A stretch of DNA of 39,940 nt from contig CALHSW010000005.1 of the NCBI GenBank assembly GCA_938038735.1, positions 1 to 39,940 of the forward strand. Direction: 5' to 3'. Positions within the stretch are counted from its first letter, which is position 1; each line of letters opens with the position of its first letter. The translations under genes and the position numbers were made by a program. This document shows positions 18,451-25,939 of the stretch, piece after piece. The notes under the pieces were generated by a model. That model saw only the letters and a program-made list of their open reading frames with translations, was not told where the DNA came from and searched no databases. The DNA is from an uncultured Bacteroidia bacterium (lineage in GTDB: Bacteria > Bacteroidota > Bacteroidia > Bacteroidales > CAJPTX01).

Positions 18451-18458
18451 CAAAGGTA
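18451..18458 (-). promoter_or_regulatory. Bacteroidota-type -7 box for the AsmA-like gene
   Basis: The minus strand reads TACCTTTG, then GC, about 60 bases before the chosen start. This box decides against the longer reading frame that would begin at 18510. Confidence 0.7.
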
Positions 18459-18532
18459 AATAAATTTCCTTAACTAGACCTCTGCGCTTTGCAGCATCGA
18501 AGTCCCACACGCTTTACATGCCGCCCCTCCGC

Positions 18533-18540
18533 TACCTTCG
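18533..18540 (+). promoter_or_regulatory. -7 box of the decayed Panacea gene
   Basis: TACCTTCG differs by one base from TAnnTTTG and lies 28 bases before the remnant ATG at 18569. Confidence 0.5.
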
Positions 18541-18568
18541 CCCCCGAAAGAAAGAAGAACGAACCCTA

Positions 18569-18955
18569 ATGTACAAGGCGATGGACATAGCGCGGCTACT
18601 CATTTGGCAGACCAACACCGAGCAGGGTGACCCCATCATTTAACCTCAAGCTACAGAAGCTGCTATTCTACCAGCATGGCTTTTGGATCACGGAGTACAA
18701 CGAGCCCCCTTCGAGGAGCATGTTGAGGCCTGAACGTACGCATCCATGGTCCCCGCAGCGTACAACCTCTTCTAGGGGTACAGCTGCATCGCCATCAACG
18801 TGCATAAGGAGGGGCGCAAAATGCACTTCGCGCCGGCGGAGTGCGAACGAACCTTCTACAGCGTCTACGAGGCGTTCGTGCAGTACTCCGCCTCCGGACT
18901 GGTGCGCCTAAATTCCACCACCCTCGCCATCAAACCCAATTATCGCTGGCAATAA
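18569..18955 (+). pseudogene. Broken Panacea-domain (DUF4065, SocA-like) gene
   Basis: Reading across frames restores a Panacea-type protein of about 125 residues. It starts MYKAMDIARLLIW and reaches GDPII. One extra base in a T run (near 18641) then shifts the frame to NLKLQKLLFYQHGFW, the family hallmark. A second shift in a C run near 18711 leads to FEEHVEA, a TGA where Trp is expected, TYASMVPAAYNLF, a TAG, and finally ERTFYSVYEAFVQYSASGLV. Two frameshifts and two stops make it non-functional unless sequencing errors are involved. Panacea proteins are antitoxins or proteolysis adaptors often found near toxins and phage genes. No toxin partner is seen here. Confidence 0.75.
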
Positions 18956-18967
18956 TTGGGTTTGATG
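18928..18967. repeat. 15-bp perfect inverted repeat
   Basis: Arms 18928-18942 and 18953-18967 are exact reverse complements with a 10-base loop. It overlaps the end of the Panacea remnant and lies just before the promoter of the next gene. No T run follows on either strand, so an ordinary terminator is doubtful. Confidence 0.75.
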
Positions 18968-19001
18968 CGACCCATTTCGGTGGTTGGTTAGAACGTCATG
19001 C

Positions 19002-19009
19002 TATATTTG
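19002..19009 (+). promoter_or_regulatory. -7 box for the DUF6266-like gene
   Basis: TATATTTG is an exact TAnnTTTG match 34 bases before the ATG at 19044. No clear -33 box is seen at the expected distance. Confidence 0.6.
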
Positions 19010-19043
19010 CAAAAGATGTGATTAAGCTAAACGCACAGAGAAT

Positions 19044-19862
19044 ATGGCAGTATACATTCCGATACGACCCAAATGGAACCCGCGGGGAGTGGTTGTGAAC
19101 TACGTTTCGCAGGGGCAGCTGTGCGTACGCAGCTGGCCGCGGGGGTACTGCGATGCCAACACCCCAGATCAGCGGCGGCAGCGGGGCAGAATGGCGCAGG
19201 TGTGCAACGTGCTACCGTACATAAAAAACCTACTCGCAATCGGTTACTCCCCGCAAATCAAACGCAACGGACGAACGGTAGGGAGCTACCATGTGGCCGT
19301 TTCCACCGCCCTGCGGGAGTGGTTTGCCGCCACCCCAAAGGGCGATACGCTTGACTGCGCACGCATCCGGCTCACCGATGGCATGCGCCCACTCCCCATG
19401 GGGTTGCGCATAGAGCGGAGTAGCGAGACGCTGCGCATAGCATGGGGCACGGCGCTCCAGTGGAACGCCGCCAAGCTGCTGCTCGCCGTGCAAGAACCCA
19501 TTGCCAACCAGTGGGTCAGTGTCCCCATATCGCTAGAAAAGGGTGCAAAGGAGGTCACAGTGCGCCTCCCCGCGACGTGGAGAGGCAGGAAGGTAGAGGT
19601 TTGGATAGCCTTCGCGGGCAAGGGCAATGGGGCAAAGAGCAAAACGCACAACGAAACGATTACTGCAAAAACAGTTTCATTCACCTCAACTTCGCCCTCG
19701 CCAAGCCGCAGCAAGAAAATCGTAGCGGCGAAAGTCGCCCGCAAGGGGCGAACGGCTCAGCGGCAGCAAGCTACTAATAATCTGCACAACAATACGCTAA
19801 GTCTCCATCATGAAAATAATTCGCATGGTTCTTTCGGTAAAGACGCTGTGCGATCTGGGTGA
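19044..19862 (+). CDS. DUF6266-like protein with low-complexity tail
   Basis: The first ~120 residues follow the pattern I associate with the Bacteroidota family DUF6266: a Gly/Val strand with NYVSQGQLCVRSWP, then NTPDQRRQRGRM, then a helical VLPYIKNLLAIGY segment and a later alanine/serine-rich helix (YHVAVSTALREWF). A beta-rich middle follows (LRIAWGTALQW; EVTVRLPATW). The last ~70 residues are Ser/Thr/Lys/Asn-rich and look disordered or read out of an old end. No enzyme motif and no signal peptide are visible. The family's function is not known to me. It sits between a Panacea remnant and McrBC in an accessory island. Confidence 0.62.
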   Translation: MAVYIPIRPKWNPRGVVVNYVSQGQLCVRSWPRGYCDANTPDQRRQRGRMAQVCNVLPYIKNLLAIGYSPQIKRNGRTVGSYHVAVSTALREWFAATPKGDTLDCARIRLTDGMRPLPMGLRIERSSETLRIAWGTALQWNAAKLLLAVQEPIANQWVSVPISLEKGAKEVTVRLPATWRGRKVEVWIAFAGKGNGAKSKTHNETITAKTVSFTSTSPSPSRSKKIVAAKVARKGRTAQRQQATNNLHNNTLSLHHENNSHGSFGKDAVRSG

Positions 19863-19896
19863 GTCGGAAAGCCATATATTTTAAAGAATAAAACAT

Positions 19897-19904
19897 TAAC
19901 TTTG
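19897..19904 (+). promoter_or_regulatory. -7 box for mcrBC
   Basis: TAACTTTG fits TAnnTTTG. The McrB reading frame can be extended to 19902, but that start would lie inside this box, which supports the ATG at 19935. Confidence 0.6.
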
Positions 19905-19934
19905 CTCCGTTGTAATGTAATAGTTTTACTATAC

Positions 19935-21560
19935 ATGGAGTACTATAAGCTCGGCTGCACTTGGGGAAGCGGGGGACCCGACTTCTACGAATTGCTAAAA
20001 AAGCATTCGATTGTAATAATTAAAAAGCTAGCTGTGAAAAGTGGCGATATTGTCGCCCTAGCGCAAGGATTCAAAGTCGTCGCCATAGCGCAAGTCATAG
20101 GCGAACTCACTCCCTGCACAACTAGAGAAGAACTAGAGGAGGATTTTACAGACAAAGAGATTGATTACGAGGAGGATACTTTCATTGCCGATGCCAAGAT
20201 TTGGGAACTGGCTCCTTCGGAGCAATTCAACTACCCAAATCGGTTAGGACAATGCCAAATTCAAGATGGGGAGACTCAACGGAATATACACCAACTACTC
20301 AGCAAAATGATGGATGAGAAAATAGTATCGGATTGCGTAAGGCTACTGCGAGGAAATTACAACTTGGTACTCACGGGTGCGCCTGGAACCGGCAAAACTT
20401 ATCTTGCAAAGAGGGTAGCAGCATCGATGGGGGCAACAAGCGAACATCAGGTTCAACTCGTACAATTTCACCCATCGTACGACTACACTGATTTCGTGGA
20501 GGGGTTACGGCCCGTAAAGGACGGTGAACTCGGCTTTAGGAGACAAGACGGTGTGTTCAAAGCATTCTGCAAAGAGGCCGAGAAGGAGCCTCCAGCAGGT
20601 TTTGAAGAGGTCTTCAGCCAACTGACAGCTGACATTAATAATAAATTACTGACGGAGGTTGAATTAAAGGAAGGAAAGTTTGCCAAGCTGAAAGTGGTAA
20701 CAGAGAATAGCATCAAAGCCATTCCAGCGAGTCAATCAGATGGCAATGAAGCATCAGAATCTTCCTACTCCATTACATTTAACAAGCTTAACGAACTCTA
20801 CGACCAATATAAAACCCTAGCAGAATTTGAGAATGCTGGTACGGTTAGTGATTCGATTAAGAACGTAATTGGCGAGACCGCTAAAAGCTACTACTGGGCT
20901 GTATTTCGCCTCCTATTGCAACGCAAAGAACGTCCCTACGTGTTCATAATTGATGAAATCAACCGCGGGGAAATCTCAAAGATCTTCGGGGAACTCTTTT
21001 TTTCCATTGATGGGAATTATAGAGGAGAAGCCGGTAAAGTCAAGACTCAATACCAAAATTTGGTGCCGGAAGATGATGTTTTCTATAATGGCTTCTTCAT
21101 TCCTGAAAATGTGTACATCATAGGCACCATGAATGACATTGACCGGGGCGTGGAGAGTATCGATTTTGCCATGCGGAGGCGGTTTGCGTGGAAAGAAATC
21201 ACGGTAGAGTCTCAGCAGTTTATGCTTGATGGAGGAAAAGATGATGTGGCATGGAATGGGCAAAAGCCGTCAGCAACAGAAATAGAGGAGTTGAAAGTCC
21301 GAATGAATCACCTCAACGCCTGCATCATTGACGAGTACAAGGGGAACGATAACGAGACTCCACCACGTGAGAGGATAGGCTTGACCAGAGCGTACCAAAT
21401 CGGGGCCGCATATTTTTTAAAGTATCAGCTGTACAGAAACTTTGATGACCTATGGACCTACCACCTCGATGGACTGCTGCGTGAGTATCTAAGGGGTACA
21501 CCTCGCATTGAAGATAAAATGAAAAGGTTACGTGAAGCTTATAACGATATAACACCTTGA
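19935..21560 (+). CDS. mcrB: McrB-type AAA+ GTPase of a type IV restriction system
   Basis: McrB-family motors bind modified DNA and, with GTP, drive the McrC nuclease. In 541 residues the AAA+ core shows Walker A GAPGTGKT (148-155), Walker B VFIIDEIN (336-343) and the McrB-specific MNDIDR (399-404) followed by AMRRRF. The N-terminal ~110 residues (KLGCTWGSGGPDFY; GDIVALAQGFKVVAIAQV) are not the E. coli McrB DNA-binding fold. They resemble an EVE/PUA-like module of the kind known to read modified bases. The stop overlaps the mcrC TTG start by four bases. No adjacent methyltransferase is present, favouring a modification-dependent system over an LlaJI-type restriction-modification system. Confidence 0.9.
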   Translation: MEYYKLGCTWGSGGPDFYELLKKHSIVIIKKLAVKSGDIVALAQGFKVVAIAQVIGELTPCTTREELEEDFTDKEIDYEEDTFIADAKIWELAPSEQFNYPNRLGQCQIQDGETQRNIHQLLSKMMDEKIVSDCVRLLRGNYNLVLTGAPGTGKTYLAKRVAASMGATSEHQVQLVQFHPSYDYTDFVEGLRPVKDGELGFRRQDGVFKAFCKEAEKEPPAGFEEVFSQLTADINNKLLTEVELKEGKFAKLKVVTENSIKAIPASQSDGNEASESSYSITFNKLNELYDQYKTLAEFENAGTVSDSIKNVIGETAKSYYWAVFRLLLQRKERPYVFIIDEINRGEISKIFGELFFSIDGNYRGEAGKVKTQYQNLVPEDDVFYNGFFIPENVYIIGTMNDIDRGVESIDFAMRRRFAWKEITVESQQFMLDGGKDDVAWNGQKPSATEIEELKVRMNHLNACIIDEYKGNDNETPPRERIGLTRAYQIGAAYFLKYQLYRNFDDLWTYHLDGLLREYLRGTPRIEDKMKRLREAYNDITP

Positions 21561-22891
21561 TAACTGAAGACTACAACCACTGCAACTGCAGCATTCCCCC
21601 AAAAAATCTAGATGACATACGGGCAATAGCCGATATAAAGATTTCAGAACTCACTTTTGAGGATTGTCCCAATTTGCTCATTTTTCCCGACTCTTTCGAA
21701 AGCTGTGCTGGAGATATCGGGAAGAAGGTGGTGTGCAGCGTGAATAGTGAAGGCACAATGCTATGCACCAATAGTATCGTGGGGTTTATTGGACGGAACA
21801 ACACGCACCTATCAATTCATTCCCGATTCGCTGAGGCATGTAACGAAGATTTCTTTTTGCACTACATGCTTCAACGAAGAGCCAGCATCAATCTGTTAAA
21901 TTTACCACACCCCACGAACGAAGACGATGGACTTGACTTGCTTCTCTACCTATTCCCTGCACGCCTCAAAAAGGCTATAAACCAGGGGATTTTCAAGCAG
22001 TACACTAGGTATGACCACAACGATGCCAATGCAAAAGGCGTAATAAATATAAGCAAACATATACGTAACAATGTGCCGTTTAACGGGAAAATATACTACT
22101 CTACCCATGAACACAGCTGCGATAATGCAGTTACCCAACTTATTAGGCATACCATTGAATTCATAAGGAAAGAGAAAAATTACAATTTTATCATAAGCGG
22201 AGACAGGGACGTCCGCGAGGCTGTCCAGCAAGTAGTTGATGCTACGCCTAGTTACTCATCCCGCGCTCGGCGTGAGATAATCAATAGGAATCTGCGCCCA
22301 ATGGTACACCCCTACTATAGCGAATATGCGCCCTTACAAAGGCTCTGTCTGCAGATACTACGCCATGAAGAACTAAAATATGGATTGAACCACGATGAAA
22401 TATATGGAGTCCTAATTGATGCTGCATGGCTTTGGGAAGAATACTTGGCATTCCTCCTAGATGGAAAGTATGTTCACTATTTGAAGAACGGAGAGAAAAA
22501 GTTCTACCTCTTCAAAGGCGGAGTGCAACAAGTCATTCCAGACTACCTTTCGCAGGATAGGAGTGTCGTCGCAGACGCTAAATATATACCTCTAAACAAA
22601 AAGGATCGGTACGACTACGAGGAACAGGCGACAGCAATTTATTACAAGACCATCGCCTACATGTACAGGTTTTCCTCAAAAACGGCATTCCTTCTCTATC
22701 CCCATCCCGATGAGGCAACTCAGAAAAAATACCTAACCATTGAAACAGAGCAGCAAGGCACAAACGGCGGCTCCATCATTAAGCTTGGGCTTCGCATCCC
22801 CTCTGGTTGCAAGGACTACAGCATATTCTGCGAACGCATGAGGCAGTACGAACAGGAGTTTATCAAACAATGTGATCCTTCTGCCCTATAG
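21557..22891 (+). CDS. mcrC: McrC-type nuclease subunit
   Basis: McrC couples to the McrB ring and supplies the PD-(D/E)xK endonuclease. The 444-residue protein has the N-terminal beta-barrel region (IVGFIGRNNTHLSIHSRF) and a helical middle with GVINISKHIRNNVPF. The C-terminal nuclease core has PDY (328-330), then DAKYIPL with catalytic Asp340 and Lys342, and a following Tyr/Gln helix (YEEQATAIYYKTIAY). It starts at TTG inside the mcrB stop (TTGA), so translation is coupled. No frameshift is seen, and the system looks intact. Confidence 0.9.
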   Translation: MITEDYNHCNCSIPPKNLDDIRAIADIKISELTFEDCPNLLIFPDSFESCAGDIGKKVVCSVNSEGTMLCTNSIVGFIGRNNTHLSIHSRFAEACNEDFFLHYMLQRRASINLLNLPHPTNEDDGLDLLLYLFPARLKKAINQGIFKQYTRYDHNDANAKGVINISKHIRNNVPFNGKIYYSTHEHSCDNAVTQLIRHTIEFIRKEKNYNFIISGDRDVREAVQQVVDATPSYSSRARREIINRNLRPMVHPYYSEYAPLQRLCLQILRHEELKYGLNHDEIYGVLIDAAWLWEEYLAFLLDGKYVHYLKNGEKKFYLFKGGVQQVIPDYLSQDRSVVADAKYIPLNKKDRYDYEEQATAIYYKTIAYMYRFSSKTAFLLYPHPDEATQKKYLTIETEQQGTNGGSIIKLGLRIPSGCKDYSIFCERMRQYEQEFIKQCDPSAL

Positions 22892-23522
22892 ACTGCAAGA
22901 AGATAGCGAATGCATGCCGCAGCGGATAAGCGCAATGGTGCGGCGAACCGCATTGCGGCAGCCAACAATGAGGAGTTACTTTTGCATCTGGGAGTAGTCT
23001 TTATGTAATGCTTCCTACGAAAACATTGCGGGAAATGTAGGTTTCCATCCGCACGCCACTAAAGACCAATTTGCTGCTCGCATTGCCCAAAGTAGCAATT
23101 GTCCGAAGAGCTATCACATCATCAAATTCTACCGGGGCGTAGGCTCTCCATTGCAGTCGCATATAAATCCAATTTAAATGCTAATTTTGCGCTTGCAATG
23201 GATAAAGCCAAACGAGACCCATTCCCTATACGCAGCGGGAGCCTCCCCGTAGCGGGAATGTCCAAGCTGCACGAAGGGGAGAGCTTTTGCGCAAGACCCA
23301 ATAGTAAACTGATTACAAGAAACTTACAACGCTTCTTGATGTGAAATAGAGCCTAAAAATGTCCAAGCTAATGTCCAAGCTAAGCAGAGGGTGGGACACG
23401 AAGTAACGAACGATAAAACGCTATAAAAGAACATATTACGTAGAAACGAATACAAAATGCATTGGAAATTGATGTCCAAGTTGACGCACAGAGGGAGGCA
23501 TCACTAACCCAAGGGAACAAGA
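22892..23522. other. Non-coding gap with hairpins and the left repeat block
   Basis: This 631-base stretch has no convincing gene. Near 22931-22957 there is a bulged hairpin (CGCAATG with CATTGCG, CGAA loop). TGCCGCA at 22915-22921 can alternatively pair with TGCGGCA at 22954-22960. From 23258 onward it holds four ATGTCCAAG boxes, described as a separate repeat. Confidence 0.6.
23258..23480 (+). repeat. Left ATGTCCAAG box array (spacing 101-12-101)
   Basis: The boxes begin at 23258, 23359, 23371 and 23472. The middle two form a 12-bp tandem repeat. The section 23355-23480 is repeated at 25213-25338 with about 8 mismatches in 126 bases by eye. The array ends 42 bases before the AlbA_2 gene start. 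Confidence 0.9.
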
Positions 23523-25103
23523 ATGGCACTACCAATCAACATAGAAGACCTTTTAGGGAAGCAGCGGGTGGAGTCTGACCGCATAGAGTTCAAGCGTGGT
23601 TGGAATCCTGTGGCGATTTACCACACCATCTGCGCGTTTGCCAACGACATTGACAATCTCGGGGGAGGCTATATTATAGTTGGCGTAGAGGAGGAAAGGG
23701 GTATAGCCAAACGCCCTGTCGTCGGCATTCCGCCAGAGAAGTTGGATGGGATACAAAAAGAACTCCACCGCTACAATCAACTGATAGAGCCCGCCTATGC
23801 GCCACGCATCTCAGTGGAAGGGATTGATGAGCGTAACGTGCTAGTGATCTGGGTTACATCAGGACAGAATCGCCCATATACAGTCCCCGCCGATGTGACA
23901 GCCAAGCTAAAGAAGCCCGTATTCTACGTGCGGTACGGCACGTCATCGGTAGAAGCAAAAGGGGAAATACTTGACAGGCTGCGCGAATTGGCGAACCGTG
24001 TACCATTTGACGACCGAGGAAACGAAGAGATACAAATTAGCGACATCTCTCCGCTACTCCTGAAGGAATATCTGGCAACGATTGGTAGCCGATTGGCAAG
24101 CGAAGACTTGAATAAGCACCTACACGAGGTGCTTGAACAGATGGAGCTCTTAGAAGGGCCGAAGGAGGGTGTACGCATCAAGAACGTTGCGGCAATGATG
24201 TTCTGCGAGTCGCCGCAAAAGTTTTTCAAGATAACGCAAATTGACATAGTTCACTTTCCCGAAGGGAAGGTAAACAATCCCGACAACATGGTAGAAGTGC
24301 CATCGATAATGGGCCCGATTCCAGAGATGATTAAGCGCACGCTGCTCTACCTTAAAACGAATGTAATCAAAGAGAAGATAGAAAAGGTGGCCGATGAGGA
24401 AGAGGCGAAAAAGTTTTTCAACTTTCCTTACCAAGCTCTAGAAGAGGCCGTCGTCAACGCTGTGTACCATCGGGACTACCAGGAACGAGAACCCATTGAA
24501 ATCACAATAGAGCCGAGTAGGATATCCATTCTGAGCTACTCTGGCCCAGATCGGTCTATTAGCATGGAGGCGATCCGTGAAGCACAGGTACTGCGCTGTA
24601 GACGGTATCGCAATCGGCGGCTGGGAGAATTTCTCAAAGAGCTAAACCTGACGGAGGGGCGCGCCACGGGCATCCCCACCATACAAAAGTCGTTGAGAGA
24701 TAATGGGTCGGGCAGAGCAACGATTGAAACGGACGAAAACAGAAGCTACTTTCTAATTGACATTCCCTGCCATCCAGCCTTCATTACCCCAAGCCCCAGA
24801 GTGATTATCATTGACCCGGTACGAACCATGGAGCGCATTGCTAAAATACAGCCATCCTACATAGGAGAAATGTCGAAGCAAACGCTGGAAAACTTTTCTA
24901 TCTGCCTATTTCGCTGCATCAATGGAGTATCAGCCAGAGATATGCTAAAAGATTTAGACAAGGTATCCCACAAACAATTGAAACGAAAGTACATAGAACC
25001 ATTGCTGGCGATGGGGCTGATAGAGATGACCATTCCGGACAAGCCCAATTCGCCGAGCCAGAAATATGTGCTAACCGACAAAGGGAGAGAAGTGGTATCA
25101 TGA
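23523..25103 (+). CDS. AlbA_2 (Schlafen-type) domain / ATPase-fold putative regulator
   Basis: The N-terminal ~140 residues form an AlbA_2 nucleic-acid-binding module (ESDRIEFKRGW at 17-27, AFANDIDNLGGGYIIVGVEE at 38-57). A GHKL/HATPase_c_4 domain follows, with EEAVVNAVYHRDY (307-319) and a C-terminal GRATGIPTI loop (379-387). The last ~70 residues form a winged-helix-like end (LLAMGLIEMTIP; KYVLTDKGREV). At 526 residues it is the usual size for the family often labelled putative transcriptional regulator or RecG-like. Function is not established. It is bracketed by near-identical repeat arrays, so it may be carried or controlled by them. Confidence 0.85.
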   Translation: MALPINIEDLLGKQRVESDRIEFKRGWNPVAIYHTICAFANDIDNLGGGYIIVGVEEERGIAKRPVVGIPPEKLDGIQKELHRYNQLIEPAYAPRISVEGIDERNVLVIWVTSGQNRPYTVPADVTAKLKKPVFYVRYGTSSVEAKGEILDRLRELANRVPFDDRGNEEIQISDISPLLLKEYLATIGSRLASEDLNKHLHEVLEQMELLEGPKEGVRIKNVAAMMFCESPQKFFKITQIDIVHFPEGKVNNPDNMVEVPSIMGPIPEMIKRTLLYLKTNVIKEKIEKVADEEEAKKFFNFPYQALEEAVVNAVYHRDYQEREPIEITIEPSRISILSYSGPDRSISMEAIREAQVLRCRRYRNRRLGEFLKELNLTEGRATGIPTIQKSLRDNGSGRATIETDENRSYFLIDIPCHPAFITPSPRVIIIDPVRTMERIAKIQPSYIGEMSKQTLENFSICLFRCINGVSARDMLKDLDKVSHKQLKRKYIEPLLAMGLIEMTIPDKPNSPSQKYVLTDKGREVVS

Positions 25104-25115
25104 TGGAATACGGCA

Positions 25116-25338
25116 ATGTCCAAGCCCACCGGAAGCCAAACGGGAAAACGATGAAATCGTAACTACTTAAAAAACAAACATTTAAAATAAACCGCAATAC
25201 TAAATACACAAGAAAAATGTCCAAGCTGATGTCCAAGCTAAGCAGAGGGTGGGACACGAAGAAACGAACGATAAAGCGCTAGAAAAGAATACATTACATA
25301 GAAACGAATACAAAATGCATTGAAAATTGATGTCCAAG
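25116..25338 (+). repeat. Right ATGTCCAAG box array (spacing 101-12-101)
   Basis: The boxes begin at 25116, 25217, 25229 and 25330, each exactly 1858 bases after its left counterpart. The segment from the second to the fourth box is about 94% identical to the left copy. The segment between the first and second box is not alignable by eye, although its length is the same. Confidence 0.9.
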
Positions 25339-25886
25339 CTGGATGGCTAGAGGTAGTAAGCGTATGGGCAAGCGCATAGGGAAGGCAATAGCGCGGCAAG
25401 AACCACAAAAAAGGTAACCGATAAGCGTGGGAGGACTGCAGGGATTTGGCGGGAGGGCCGTGCGGACCGGTCTTCCAATCTGGCTTACCATTCAAGCAAG
25501 AAGCCATGGGGGCGGCTACTGAGAGACCGTCCTGCGGACGAGGGGGCATGACGGAGGTTGAGCGTAAAAGGTAGAAGGCCCTCTGCGCCATCGCAGAGGG
25601 GGAATCTCTTCCCGAAAGACGGCAGGGGTTGCCCCCACATCGGACCCACCACGCTCCGCGATAAGGCAACGCAGCGAAAAGGAATGAAAAGCTCGTTCAC
25701 GTCAAGGGTATAAGACGGTATAGCTCCAAAGCGCGGTGGATTCAAAAGATTGCAAGGGACGATGAACGGGGAGGTTTGAGAGGAGGAAATTCAATGACGC
25801 TTTCAAGGTTTCGGGCGCCTAGAATCTAAACCGTACGAACGATTAGGTAAATGCGCTCGCCCCCCATTTATTTTTGGACAAAGCAA

Positions 25887-25917
25887 ACACCCCGCCATGC
25901 TCGGCATGACGGGGTGT
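25887..25917 (-). terminator. Terminator-like hairpin after sodB
   Basis: Arms 25887-25900 and 25904-25917 pair over 14 positions with one mismatch. The minus strand continues TTTGCTTTG, a weak T tract, and the hairpin lies 23 bases past the sodB stop. Confidence 0.65.
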
Positions 25918-25939
25918 GAGTAAACCATACCACGAACGC

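Larger units (their letters stand above)
25104..25939. other. Non-coding gap with right repeat block and GC-rich hairpins
   Basis: This 836-base stretch has no gene I can defend. It contains the right ATGTCCAAG array up to 25338, then a GC-rich block (about 25440-25680). That block has a perfect 9-bp hairpin (25579-25587 with 25592-25600, 4-base loop) and a small one at 25528-25540. An 86-codon minus-strand frame (25485-25745) covers it but lacks recognisable features. The sodB terminator is at the far end. Confidence 0.6.

Noticed and set aside
23099..23344. 81-codon plus-strand frame after mcrC
   Set aside because: It has a TTG start and no recognisable motif or ribosome-binding site, and it overlaps the first repeat box.
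23258..25338. CRISPR-like array
   Set aside because: The repeats are only ~11 bp, the spacing is 101 or 12 bp, there are four copies per group, and no cas genes are near.
25485..25745. 86-codon minus-strand frame in the GC-rich gap
   Set aside because: There is no promoter, ribosome-binding site or domain that I can see. It is kept only as a remark under the non-coding stretch.
25440..25850. Group II intron or retron RNA
   Set aside because: A GTACGA-like string near the end suggested domain V, but no proper domain V hairpin or reverse transcriptase gene is present.
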